Notes: generated by a model from the letters alone, not told the origin. DNA of 23,861 bases from Actinomycetota bacterium (GCA_013812265.1 JACCTQ010000175.1:1-23861), one strand, 5' to 3'; shown: positions 1 through 7,650, counted from the first letter of the stretch. Numbers and translations: made by a program.

Positions 1-356
1 TTCCCAAGGAGAGGCGTTACCGCGCGTAGCATCGGGCGCGGTCCAAGAGAGATTATCAGAGAAGTACCTGCTCATACGCACTTTGACGGCACCCTGGATC
101 GACAGGCGAGCCACGACTCGAGCAGGCTGGAGGCCCGCTGAAGAGCGGGCCTCCAGGAGACCCCTCCTTGCGATTTGTGCAGTCCGCACAAATCGAGGAA
201 GTCGTAGTTCGGCTCGGCTAGGGAATCTCCTGCCAAGGGCGGTGCAAGCGAGCAACGGGCATCGCTGTGTTAGCTGTGCCCCTCCGAGCGGAGAGGGGAC
301 GCGTACGAGCGTCCGAACAAACGTATGAACCAGTGCGCGGGCCGCAATAGTGGATC
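1..356. other. Non-coding stretch with four perfect hairpins; possible structured RNA
   Basis: No convincing gene lies in the first 356 bases. Four perfect inverted repeats are visible: 19-25 with 36-42 (7 bp), 127-139 with 144-156 (13 bp, loop GAAG), 171-180 with 186-195 (10 bp, 5-nt loop) and 279-284 with 293-298 (6 bp). A TAGCAT hexamer at 27-32 is identical to the -10 box proposed for the 6S RNA gene further on, but it lies inside the first hairpin loop. None of the stems has a T-run after it, so they are not ordinary terminators. I could not match the region to RNase P RNA, tmRNA, SRP RNA or a known riboswitch. It could be an unknown structured RNA, the end of a mobile element, or the 3' region of a gene outside the window. 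Confidence 0.4.
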
Positions 357-523
357 TAGGGGCCTGTCCAGAAAGTCGACCAGGGCGCTTGACAGGCGCT
401 AAATTCCGCCAGGCGGCGTCCTCGGTCGCACGAATATGTCCGCATATTCGTCCTCCCTGCGTCCTTGCCTGGCGGAATTTTTCGCGCGTCATCCACCGCG
501 GCCACTTTCTGGACAGGCCCCTA
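357..523. mobile_element. MITE-like nested palindromic element with TA ends
   Basis: Three inverted repeats are nested around one centre. The outer arms (357-376 and 504-523) are 20 bp and perfect; they are an 18-bp terminal repeat GGGGCCTGTCCAGAAAGT with a TA dinucleotide at each outer end. The middle arms (401-414 and 467-480) are 14 bp and perfect. The core is an 8-bp hairpin (431-438 with 443-450, loop TCCG). There is no room for a transposase. Short elements with terminal inverted repeats and a duplicated TA are typical of non-autonomous relatives of IS630/Tc1-mariner or some IS5-type elements, so a MITE is the best reading; the family is inferred. The right edge forms the stop codon of the neighbouring minus-strand gene. 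Confidence 0.65.
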
Positions 524-2029
524 ACCCGGGAGGGTCCGTTGCTTCAGGTCGTCGACTGCCGGACCCTGAATGACGGTTCCGCTCGGGTCGAACCGGGATC
601 CGTGGCAGGGGCAGTCCCAGCTGCGCTCGGCCGTGTTCCAGGAGACGAGGCAGCCGAGATGGGTGCACACCGGCGAGAGCGCATGCAGCTCGCCTTCGTC
701 GTCTCGGTGAACCGCCACCTTCTCGCCGTCGACGCGGAGGATCGCGCCCTCTCCAGCGCGAAGATCCTTCGGTGCTCGAGACTCTCCGCGCTTCAGGCGG
801 TCGCCGACGAAGTGCCTCGCGACGCCTGCGTTCTCCTTGACGAACCGCGCAGCACTCGCCCGCGGCCGCAGCCGTTGCGCCTCGTAGACCGACGACCAGC
901 GGTTCGGTCTCCCGAGTATTGCGTCGGCAAGGATCATTCCGGCGAGTGTTCCGTTCGTGAGGCCCCATTTCCTGAAGCCGGTCGCCGCGTACAGGTGCTT
1001 GGAGCGCCGGGTCAGCCTGCCGATGTAGGGGAGCTGATCCACCGGGATGTAGTCCTGGCTCGACCAGCGGTGGGTGACCTCGCGGAGCCCGAACCGCTCG
1101 GCGAGGAAGTCCTCGATTGCGCGGTAGCGCCGCTCGGTATCCGGATCGTCACCGGGTTTGTGGCTCTCCCCTCCCACGAGGAGGAGCATGCCGCCTGCGC
1201 CGTCCGGCACCGGGCGGATCGTGCGGGTCGGCTGGCCCGAAGTGATGTACATCCCGCTCGGTGCCAGGTCCGGGGCAATCGGCGCTGTGAGGCCGTAGCC
1301 GCGATACGGGTGCACCTTGGCGAAGAACAACCCGCGGTCGAGGAAGGGAATGTGGGTGGCGAGGATCACGTCCCGCGCGCGGAGGGGACCCTTGTCCGTC
1401 TCGACCCGGCAGGGGTCACCCTCCACGACGCCGGTCGCCCGGGTGTATTCGAACACGTGGCTCCCGTCTCCCGGCAGGCTGTGCGCCAGCGGCAAGAGAT
1501 ATTTCCGCGGGTGGAACTGCGCCTGCCCGTCCATCTTGATCGCGCCGGCGATCTCGTAGGGCAGCGAGGTCTCGGTGACGAACGAGGCGGGAAGACCGAG
1601 CCGCTGAGCCGCGTCGACCTCCCGCCGGAGGGGCTCCAGCTCGTCCCCAGACTCGGTGTAGACGTAATTGCTCGTTCGCTCGAAGTCGCAGTCGATCCTC
1701 TCCTCGTCCGTGATCGTGGCCACGCGCTCGATCGCCTCCTGCTGCGACTCCGCGTAGCCGCGAGCGACCTGCTCGCCGAAGCTCTCGATCAGTTCGGCGT
1801 AGATGAGGCCCTGGCCGGCGGTCAGCTTCGCGGTCGTGTAGCCGGTGACACCGCGGACGATGCGTTTCATGTCGAGGAGCGCGACCGTCTTGCCGGCCCG
1901 CTTCAAGAGCGTTGCCGCGGTGATGCCGGTGATGCCTCCTCCGAGAACCGCCACGTCGACCGAGACGGTCTCCGTGAGCGACGGGAAGTCCGTCTCCGGG
2001 GTGGAGTCCACCCAGTAGGAGGTCGGCAT
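521..2029 (-). CDS. FAD-dependent oxidoreductase with C-terminal Rieske [2Fe-2S] domain
   Basis: The 502-residue protein opens with a dinucleotide-binding fold (VAVLGGGITGITAA, about residues 27-40) of the D-amino-acid-oxidase/glycine-oxidase FAD superfamily. It ends in a Rieske domain with CTHLGC (C455, H457, C460) and CPCHGS (C473, C475, H476). All four cluster ligands (C455, H457, C473, H476) and the disulfide pair of the bc1-type motif are present. The architecture matches the YhfW-like family; the substrate is unknown. An ATG 18 codons further upstream is possible, but the start at 2029 puts the protein directly before the FAD domain and has a TAGAGT box 7 nt upstream. The gene diverges from hutH across 74 bp. 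The stop TAG straddles the edge of the palindromic element. Confidence 0.88.
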   Translation of the reverse strand: MPTSYWVDSTPETDFPSLTETVSVDVAVLGGGITGITAATLLKRAGKTVALLDMKRIVRGVTGYTTAKLTAGQGLIYAELIESFGEQVARGYAESQQEAIERVATITDEERIDCDFERTSNYVYTESGDELEPLRREVDAAQRLGLPASFVTETSLPYEIAGAIKMDGQAQFHPRKYLLPLAHSLPGDGSHVFEYTRATGVVEGDPCRVETDKGPLRARDVILATHIPFLDRGLFFAKVHPYRGYGLTAPIAPDLAPSGMYITSGQPTRTIRPVPDGAGGMLLLVGGESHKPGDDPDTERRYRAIEDFLAERFGLREVTHRWSSQDYIPVDQLPYIGRLTRRSKHLYAATGFRKWGLTNGTLAGMILADAILGRPNRWSSVYEAQRLRPRASAARFVKENAGVARHFVGDRLKRGESRAPKDLRAGEGAILRVDGEKVAVHRDDEGELHALSPVCTHLGCLVSWNTAERSWDCPCHGSRFDPSGTVIQGPAVDDLKQRTLPG

Positions 2030-2036
2030 CGCCGCA

Positions 2037-2042
2037 ACTCTA
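2037..2042 (-). promoter_or_regulatory. Putative -10 box of the Rieske oxidoreductase gene
   Basis: TAGAGT on the minus strand, 7 nt before the ATG at 2029. This spacing would start the transcript at or within a base or two of the start codon (leaderless). No clear -35 is visible. Confidence 0.5.
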
Positions 2043-2091
2043 GCGGCGGCAGACCGTCCGAAATGCAAAGTGTTTCCGCGCAACCGGAGGC

Positions 2092-2097
2092 TACACT
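2092..2097 (+). promoter_or_regulatory. Putative -10 box of the hut operon
   Basis: TACACT followed by 6 nt and the GTG start of hutH at 2104, which predicts a leaderless hut mRNA. No clear -35 hexamer and no operator-like palindrome is seen in the 74-bp divergent region, so regulation by a HutC-type repressor is not evident here. Confidence 0.5.
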
Positions 2098-2103
2098 CGC
2101 CCT

Positions 2104-3642
2104 GTGATCGGAACCCGGTCGCTCACGGGCGAAGACCTCACCCTCGGTGACGTCTGGGCCGTCGCAGTGGAGCGCGCGCCCGCGGTGATCGCCGAGTCGG
2201 CCCGGGAGAAGATGCGTGCCGCCCGGGAGCTCGTGGAGCACGCCGCACACGGCGAACGGGAGCACACGTACGGCGTCAACACCGGCTTCGGCCGCTTCGT
2301 CTCTCGATCGATCCCAGTCGAGCTCACCGAGGAGCTGCAGGTGCGGCTACTCCGCAGCCATGCGTGCGGAGTCGGCGAGCCCTATCCGGATGAAGTCATT
2401 CGCGCCGCACTTCTCCTGCGGAGCAACACGCTCGCGAAAGGATATTCCGGGGCACGCCCCGAGCTCGTCGACCTGCTCCTCGAGTGCCTGAACCGCGGCG
2501 TGCTACCTCGCGTTCCGAGCCGCGGCTCAGTGGGTGCGAGCGGCGATCTCGCGCCTCTCGCTCATCTGGCGCTTCCGCTGATCGGCGAGGGCGAGGCGTC
2601 GGTCGACGGCGAGCTCCTTCCGGGTGCCCGTGCGCTTGCCGCGGCAGGTCTCGAGCCCATACGCCTGCGCGCGAAGGAGGGCCTCTCGCTCATCAACGGC
2701 ACGCAATTCATGGCCGCTCAATGTGCGCTTGCCACCGTGCGGGCGCGGCGTCTCGCGACGACGGCGGACGTTGCGTGTGCTCTGTCATTGGAGGCCCTCG
2801 AGGGTTCCCGCACGAGCTTCATCCCACAGGTGCACGAGCTGCGGCCGCTCCGTGGCCAGACAGAGTCGGCCGCGAACGTGATCCGGCTCCTGGAGGGATC
2901 CGCGATCAACGAGTCGCACCGCTGGTGCGACAAGGTGCAGGATGCGTACTCGCTGCGGTGCGCACCGCAGGTACACGGGGCGGCTCGCGACCTGCTCGCG
3001 TATGTCACGGCCACGATCGAGATCGAGCTGAATGCGGCTACGGACAACCCACTCGTCCTCGTCGACGACGACATGCTCGTCTCGAACGGCAACTTCCATG
3101 GCCAGCCGCTTGCGTTCGCGCTGGACGCACTCGCGATGGCCGTCTCGGAGCTCGCCAACATCTCCGAACGGCGCCTCGAGCGTCTCGTCAATCCGAGCCT
3201 CTCGGGCGGGTTGCCCGCGTTCCTGACAAGCAATGGGGGCCTGAACTCGGGCTTCATGATTCCGCAGTACGTGGCCGCGTCGCTCGTGAGCGAGAACAAG
3301 TCTCTCTGCCATCCGGCGAGCGTCGACTCCATACCGACGAGTGCCGGCCAGGAGGATCACGTTTCCATGGGCAACGCGTCGGGGCTGAAAGCCTGGCAAG
3401 TGCTCGCGAATGCCGAACGCGCGGTCGCGATCGAGTTGCTCGCCGGCGCCCAGGCGGTCGAGTTTCTAGCGCCGCTTCGTCCAGGCAACGCCGTAGAGGC
3501 CGCTCGGGCTTTCATCCGGGCGCTGTCGCCGCGGCTCCGCGACGACCGGCCGCTCGCCGGCGATATCGAGGCGCTTGCCGTGAGTATTCGAGACGGGTCT
3601 CTGATCGGGGCAGTCGAAGAAGTCGTCACGGAGCTCGCGTGA
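2104..3642 (+). CDS. hutH: Histidine ammonia-lyase
   Basis: The enzyme deaminates L-histidine to urocanate, the first step of histidine degradation, in the cytoplasm. The 512 residues are the usual family length. The MIO cofactor triad A145-S146-G147 sits in GSVGASGDLAPLAH, and the family motif YGVNTGFG starts at the catalytic Tyr56. Other matches are the TDNPLV stretch and the ENKSLCHPASVDSIPTSAGQEDHVSM block near the C-terminus. The GTG start at 2104 is preferred because TACACT lies 6 nt before it and the protein starts at the normal place for the family. The stop overlaps by 4 bp the GTG of a small membrane protein gene, followed by hutU and hutI, so this is the first gene of a hut operon. 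Confidence 0.97.
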   Translation: MIGTRSLTGEDLTLGDVWAVAVERAPAVIAESAREKMRAARELVEHAAHGEREHTYGVNTGFGRFVSRSIPVELTEELQVRLLRSHACGVGEPYPDEVIRAALLLRSNTLAKGYSGARPELVDLLLECLNRGVLPRVPSRGSVGASGDLAPLAHLALPLIGEGEASVDGELLPGARALAAAGLEPIRLRAKEGLSLINGTQFMAAQCALATVRARRLATTADVACALSLEALEGSRTSFIPQVHELRPLRGQTESAANVIRLLEGSAINESHRWCDKVQDAYSLRCAPQVHGAARDLLAYVTATIEIELNAATDNPLVLVDDDMLVSNGNFHGQPLAFALDALAMAVSELANISERRLERLVNPSLSGGLPAFLTSNGGLNSGFMIPQYVAASLVSENKSLCHPASVDSIPTSAGQEDHVSMGNASGLKAWQVLANAERAVAIELLAGAQAVEFLAPLRPGNAVEAARAFIRALSPRLRDDRPLAGDIEALAVSIRDGSLIGAVEEVVTELA

Positions 3643-3893
3643 CCGCGCGCAAGCGGCAGAAGCCCGAGAGGCTGCCGCGCCTGGATGCCGGCCTGCCGCT
3701 GCCCAAGCGACCGTTTCGAGATAGTTTGATCTTCTACGGCGTGCTGTCGCTGCTTCTCGTCCTCGTCGCGTACCTGACCAACGGAAACCTCGGGCGCGCT
3801 GTTGTCTTCGCCGTCGGCTTCTTCGTCATCGCCACCGGATGGGCGTGGTGGCGCTTCCGCCAGAAGCTCCGGGAGCAGCAGGAGAGGGCATGA
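3639..3893 (+). CDS. Small two-helix membrane protein inside the hut operon
   Basis: An 84-residue protein starting at a GTG that overlaps the hutH stop by 4 bp and ending in a TGA that overlaps the hutU ATG by 4 bp. The tight overlap at both ends indicates translation coupling and supports a real gene. The N-terminus is basic and proline-rich (about residues 1-28). Two hydrophobic segments follow (about 29-46 and 51-71), and then a charged tail. There is no signal peptide cleavage site and no cysteine. I do not recognise the family. A role tied to histidine use is suggested only by position; it is too small to be a permease by itself. Confidence 0.75.
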   Translation: MTARKRQKPERLPRLDAGLPLPKRPFRDSLIFYGVLSLLLVLVAYLTNGNLGRAVVFAVGFFVIATGWAWWRFRQKLREQQERA

Positions 3894-5596
3894 CGTCCGC
3901 GGCCGCGGTCGAAGCCGTGGTCGAGGATCTCTGCGGAGATCTCTCTGCAATCCAGGCCCCGCGCGGGACGGTGCTTCACGCGCGCTCGTGGTTAACCGAG
4001 GCGCCACTGCGGATGCTGCTCAACAATCTCGACTCCGAGGTGGCGGAACGGCCGGAGGAGCTGATCGTCTACGGCGGCTCCGGGAAAGCTGCGCGGAGCC
4101 ACGACGCGCTGAGGGCGATCGTTCGCACGCTGCTTCGACTCGGAGACGACGAGACGCTGCTCGTGCAGAGCGGCAAGCCGGTCGGTGTCTTCCGAACCCA
4201 TCCCGGCGCGCCGCGCGTCCTGATCGCGAACTCGCTGCTCGTTCCGCGCTGGGCCACTTGGGATGAGTTTCGGCGCTTGGAAGCGGAGGGTCTCACCATG
4301 TTCGGGCAGATGACCGCCGGCAGCTGGATCTACATCGGTACGCAGGGAATCCTCCAGGGCACGTACCAGACGTTCGTAGCCGCGGCCGAGCGCCACTTCG
4401 GGACGCCAGATCTCACGGGCCGCACTGTGCTCACGGCCGGGCTCGGCGGGATGGGGGGCGCGCAGCCGCTCGCCGCCACGATGGCCGGCGGAGCCATCCT
4501 CTGTGTGGAGGTCGACCCCGACCGGATCCGGCGTAGGCTCGACATGCGCTACCTGGACGAGGCGGCCGGGTCGCTCGACGACGCCGTGTCGCGCGTTCGC
4601 GGTGCGGCCGAGGCGGGGCGGGCGCTGTCCGTCGGGCTGCAGGGAAACGCGGCGGAGATCGTTCCCGCGCTGGCCCGTCGCGGGGAGCACTTCGACCTGG
4701 TAACCGACCAGACGGCGGCCCACGATCCCCTGAACGGTTACGTCCCCGCCGGGTTGTCCGTCGAGGAGGCCGATCGCCTGCGCCGAGAGGACCCGGCCGA
4801 GTACCTGAGCCGTGCCCGCGCCTCGATCGGGACTCACGTCGAGGCCCTGCTCGAGTACGTCCGGAGGGGCAGCTATGTTTTCGATTATGGCAACAACCTG
4901 AGAGGGGAGGCGCGCGAGGCAGGAGTCGAAGAAGCGTTCACATACCCGGGCTTCGTCCCGGCCTATATACGTCCGCTGTTCTGCCGCGGAGTAGGCCCCT
5001 TCCGCTGGGCGGCTCTCTCGGGCGAGACGCGTGACATTCACACCATCGATACAGAGCTGAGCGCTTTGTTTCCTGACGACACGGCTCTGCAGCGCTGGCT
5101 CGGTCTGGCCTCTGAGCGAGTCGCGTTCCAGGGCCTGCCTGCTCGCATCTGCTGGTTGGGTCTCGGAGACCGGGCCCGCGCCGGTCTCCGCATCAACGAG
5201 CTCGTCCGTGCCGGCACGGTAAAGGCGCCGATCGTGATCGGGCGGGATCATCTCGACTCGGGCTCCGTGGCTTCGCCGTACCGGGAGACCGAGGACATGC
5301 GCGACGGCTCCGATGCGATCGCAGACTGGCCCATCCTGAACGCCCTCCTGAACACGGCTGCGGGCGCGACCTGGGTGAGCGTTCATCACGGCGGGGGCGT
5401 CGGCATCGGCAACTCGATCCACGCCGGCATGGTCGTTGTCGCTGACGGGACCGACGAGGCTGCTGAGCGCCTCGAGAGCGTCCTCACGGCCGATCCGGGC
5501 ACGGGCGTCATGCGGCATGCCGATGCCGGGTATCCCGAGGCGCGCGAGGCGGCCGAGCGATTCGGACTCGACCTGCCCGCGTCGCCGGCCTCGTGA
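3890..5596 (+). CDS. hutU: Urocanate hydratase
   Basis: Converts urocanate to 4-imidazolone-5-propionate using tightly bound NAD+ as an electrophile. The 568 residues are close to the family length. Recognisable blocks are VYGGSGKAARS (about 60-70), FRTHPGAPRVLIANS, the NAD-site glycine run GLGGMGGAQP (about 184-193), DQTAAHDPLNGY, FDYGNNLRGEA and NTAAGATWVSVHHGGGVGIG. C421 in GLPARICWLG corresponds to the active-site Cys410 of the Pseudomonas putida enzyme. An in-frame ATG 17 codons upstream lies inside the preceding gene. I chose 3890 because it follows GGAGAGG at 3881-3887 and overlaps the previous stop as ATGA. The gene overlaps hutI by 4 bp. Confidence 0.97.
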   Translation: MTSAAAVEAVVEDLCGDLSAIQAPRGTVLHARSWLTEAPLRMLLNNLDSEVAERPEELIVYGGSGKAARSHDALRAIVRTLLRLGDDETLLVQSGKPVGVFRTHPGAPRVLIANSLLVPRWATWDEFRRLEAEGLTMFGQMTAGSWIYIGTQGILQGTYQTFVAAAERHFGTPDLTGRTVLTAGLGGMGGAQPLAATMAGGAILCVEVDPDRIRRRLDMRYLDEAAGSLDDAVSRVRGAAEAGRALSVGLQGNAAEIVPALARRGEHFDLVTDQTAAHDPLNGYVPAGLSVEEADRLRREDPAEYLSRARASIGTHVEALLEYVRRGSYVFDYGNNLRGEAREAGVEEAFTYPGFVPAYIRPLFCRGVGPFRWAALSGETRDIHTIDTELSALFPDDTALQRWLGLASERVAFQGLPARICWLGLGDRARAGLRINELVRAGTVKAPIVIGRDHLDSGSVASPYRETEDMRDGSDAIADWPILNALLNTAAGATWVSVHHGGGVGIGNSIHAGMVVVADGTDEAAERLESVLTADPGTGVMRHADAGYPEAREAAERFGLDLPASPAS

Positions 5597-6834
5597 CCGC
5601 ACGTCCCGGCGAACCACATCGGCTGCTGATCCGGGATCTCGCGCAGCTCGTCACCCCTAGCGGTGAGGGCGTTCCGCTGCGCGGGGAGGCTTTGGGCGAG
5701 GTTCAGCTAGTTCGCGACGCGTACCTCCTCTGCGAGGGAGGACTGGTCGGCGACGTGGGGAGGATGAAGGATCTCCGTCTGAAGGGCGACCTCCTGGAAG
5801 TGGACGGTCGCGGGCTCTGCGCCATCCCGGGCCTCGTCGACTGTCACACGCATCTCTGCTTCGCGGGCGACCGTGTGGACGAGTTCGCCCTCCGTGCCGG
5901 GGGAGCCGGCTACGAGGAACTACACGCGGCAGGTGGCGGCATCCTGTCGACCGTGCGGGCGACGCGGGCTGCGAGCGAGCGTGCGCTCGCCGAGTCGGTC
6001 ACGAGGCACCGCGACTGGATGCTGCGTGCCGGTACGACGACGTTCGAGGGCAAATCGGGTTACGGACTCGATCGCAAGACAGAGCTGGCGTCGTTACGCG
6101 CGATCCGGGCGGCGGGAGGCGTTCCGACCTTCCTCGGCGCTCACGCCGTGCCTCCGGAGTTCGCTGACGCCCCGAGCTACGTCGAGTTTCTCCTCGCCGA
6201 GGTTCTGCCCGAGGCTGCGGAGCTGGCGGAGTCGGCCGACGTCTTTCTCGAGCGCGGCGCCTTCGGGCTCGTCGAGGCGCGTCGATACCTCGAGGCGTGC
6301 CTCGCCTTTGGCCTCACGCTCCGTGTCCACGGCGATCAGTTCACCGAAAGCGGAGCCGTTCAGCTCGCCATCGAGCTCGGGGCGCGCTCGGTCGACCATC
6401 TGGAGGCGACCGGAGAGGACGGCATTCGCGCTCTCGCCGCGAGCGGGGTAACCGCCGTACTGCTCCCCGCGAGCGCCCTCTTCCTCGGACGATCGATGCC
6501 ACCGGCTCGCCGGCTCGTCGACGCGGGTGCTGCGATCGCGCTGGCCACGGACTTCAACCCGGGCAGCGCCTTCTGCGAGAGCCTCCCGCTCGTGTGCTCG
6601 CTGGCCGCGACTCAGCTCGGCCTTACGCCCGCCCAGGCGCTTTCCGCTTGCACGGTCAACGCCGCCCACGTCCTGGGCCGAGCGCACGACGTGGGTCGGC
6701 TAGCGCCGGGGTTTCGGGCGGACTGCGTCTTGCTGGACGCGCCCGACTGGCGCTACCTGTCCTACCACCTCGGCGGAGATGTCGTCTCGTCGGTCGTCCA
6801 GAACGGCCGCGTCGCCTGGGCGCGGCAAAGTTAG
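5593..6834 (+). CDS. hutI: Imidazolonepropionase
   Basis: Hydrolyses 4-imidazolone-5-propionate to N-formimino-L-glutamate, the third step of histidine degradation. This amidohydrolase-superfamily protein of 413 residues carries the metal-binding H85-T-H87 in GLVDCHTHLCFAGDR. It also has EGKSGYGLD, LGAHAVPPEF, VHGDQFTESGA and TDFNPGSAFCESLP, all typical of HutI. The GTG start overlaps the hutU stop by 4 bp. No hutG or hutF gene for the last step follows, so that enzyme must be elsewhere in the genome. The stop codon TAG is also the start of a TAGGCT hexamer placed 8 nt before the next gene. Confidence 0.97.
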   Translation: MTARPGEPHRLLIRDLAQLVTPSGEGVPLRGEALGEVQLVRDAYLLCEGGLVGDVGRMKDLRLKGDLLEVDGRGLCAIPGLVDCHTHLCFAGDRVDEFALRAGGAGYEELHAAGGGILSTVRATRAASERALAESVTRHRDWMLRAGTTTFEGKSGYGLDRKTELASLRAIRAAGGVPTFLGAHAVPPEFADAPSYVEFLLAEVLPEAAELAESADVFLERGAFGLVEARRYLEACLAFGLTLRVHGDQFTESGAVQLAIELGARSVDHLEATGEDGIRALAASGVTAVLLPASALFLGRSMPPARRLVDAGAAIALATDFNPGSAFCESLPLVCSLAATQLGLTPAQALSACTVNAAHVLGRAHDVGRLAPGFRADCVLLDAPDWRYLSYHLGGDVVSSVVQNGRVAWARQS

Positions 6835-6837
6835 GCT
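6832..6837 (+). promoter_or_regulatory. Putative -10 box overlapping the hutI stop codon
   Basis: TAGGCT whose first three bases are the hutI stop codon; 8 nt lie between it and the ATG at 6846. It has the same geometry as other starts in the window. It may give the next gene a leaderless transcript independent of the hut operon. Confidence 0.35.
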
Positions 6838-6845
6838 AGGCGCCG

Positions 6846-7259
6846 ATGCCCTCCAAGAAGCAGCGCCGCCGCCAAAAAAAGTCGCGGCGCCACGAGTACG
6901 AGTACGTCTACGTCGACGAGGAAGGTCGGGAAGTGGACGTCGAGCAGGTGGAAGCGGACAGGCCGCGCAAGGATGGGTCCGCGAAACCGCGTGCCGCCGC
7001 CTCCCGAGGCCGGCCCGCTCGCACGATCGAGCCGCCTTCTTGGCGTCGTTCGATCAGACGAGGGCTCATCTTCGCTCCGATCATGTTCGCGACGATGTGG
7101 CTGATCGCACGCGATCTCAGCATCGCGCAGCGCTTGTTTCAGACCGCCTACCTCTTGGTCATGTTCGTCCCGTTCACGTACTTCTTCGACCGCTTCATGT
7201 ACCGGCGCTTCGTGAAGCAGGGCGGTGTCACCCCGTCGGGCGCCCCTCGACGGCGCTAG
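6846..7259 (+). CDS. Basic two-helix membrane protein of unknown function
   Basis: The 137-residue protein starts with a strongly basic segment (residues 2-15, mostly K and R). An acidic, tyrosine-rich patch follows (about 17-40), then a basic linker (about 41-72), two hydrophobic helices (about 73-88 and 98-115) and an arginine-rich tail. The distribution suggests an integral membrane protein with a long cytoplasmic N-terminal tail. I do not recognise a family or catalytic motif. It follows hutI after 11 bp and converges on the cupin gene; the two genes end inside the same CTAG (7256-7259). Confidence 0.75.
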   Translation: MPSKKQRRRQKKSRRHEYEYVYVDEEGREVDVEQVEADRPRKDGSAKPRAAASRGRPARTIEPPSWRRSIRRGLIFAPIMFATMWLIARDLSIAQRLFQTAYLLVMFVPFTYFFDRFMYRRFVKQGGVTPSGAPRRR

Positions 7260-7612
7260 CCGCGCTTGCGGGCAGCGCGCTCTTCGGCGTGGTAGTGGCC
7301 CTCGCCGGGCCAGGGCGCGAAGAGTAGAAGCACCCGCGCGCCGTCCGGACTGGACACCGACCGGCGCTCGTTCGGCTCGAGCAAGACGAGCGTGCCGATT
7401 CCGGCATCAATCGAGTCGCCACCCGAGTCGATCCGGGCTCGTCCCTCGACCACGACGAGGAAGGCGTGCTCCTTCACCTGGTGATCTCCGAGCTCTTGAC
7501 CCGGCTCGAGACCGATCAACACGGCCCGGCCCTCCTCCTCCGAGTGGAGAACGATCGGCGAGCGGCTGCCACCGGCCGTCTCGATCGCCCGCAAGTCCCA
7601 GCTCTTGGCCAC
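7256..7612 (-). CDS. Small single-domain cupin protein
   Basis: A 118-residue protein with the cupin beta-barrel pattern: GLEPGQELGDHQVKEHAFLVVVEGRARI (first motif, H-x4-H-like, with H43 and H48 as likely metal ligands) and an intermotif stretch GIGTLVLLEPNERRSV. The second motif lacks a clear histidine, so metal binding may be partial or lost. It lies alone on the minus strand, starts with GTG at 7612 and has a TAGGAT box 8 nt upstream. It shares a divergent promoter region of 38 bp with the metallo-beta-lactamase gene. Substrate and role cannot be read from sequence; cupins of this size are often sugar or small-molecule binders or stress proteins. Confidence 0.78.
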   Translation of the reverse strand: MAKSWDLRAIETAGGSRSPIVLHSEEEGRAVLIGLEPGQELGDHQVKEHAFLVVVEGRARIDSGGDSIDAGIGTLVLLEPNERRSVSSPDGARVLLLFAPWPGEGHYHAEERAARKRG

Positions 7613-7620
7613 GGAGAGCG

Positions 7621-7626
7621 ATCCTA
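7621..7626 (-). promoter_or_regulatory. Putative -10 box of the cupin gene
   Basis: TAGGAT on the minus strand, 8 nt before the GTG at 7612. It lies in the 38-bp divergent region shared with the next gene. Confidence 0.4.
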
Positions 7627-7636
7627 CCCACGCCGT

Positions 7637-7642
7637 TAGACT
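7637..7642 (+). promoter_or_regulatory. Putative -10 box of the MBL-hisS-aspS operon
   Basis: TAGACT followed by 8 nt and the GTG at 7651. It would start transcription at or just before the start codon. It sits 10 bp from the opposite -10 box of the cupin gene, so the two promoters probably interfere or share a regulator. Confidence 0.45.
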
Positions 7643-7650
7643 CGTCGCCG

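Noticed and set aside
83..328. 81-codon open reading frame on the plus strand
   Set aside because: It runs through three hairpins, has no ribosome site or -10 box and its composition is like shadow frames, so it is not called as a gene.
1..350. RNase P RNA, tmRNA or SRP RNA
   Set aside because: GAGGAAGTC near 195-203 recalls RNase P RNA, but the other conserved segments are absent; no tRNA-like end for tmRNA and no SRP Alu or S-domain motif is seen.
350..2107. 585-codon plus-strand frame opposite the Rieske oxidoreductase
   Set aside because: It is antisense to a gene with clear FAD and Rieske motifs and its own translation shows no domain; high GC keeps such frames open.
7225..7650. Upstream extension of the metallo-beta-lactamase frame
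   Set aside because: The extra residues are antisense to the cupin gene and have no place in the fold; GTG 7651 has the promoter and the right N-terminus.
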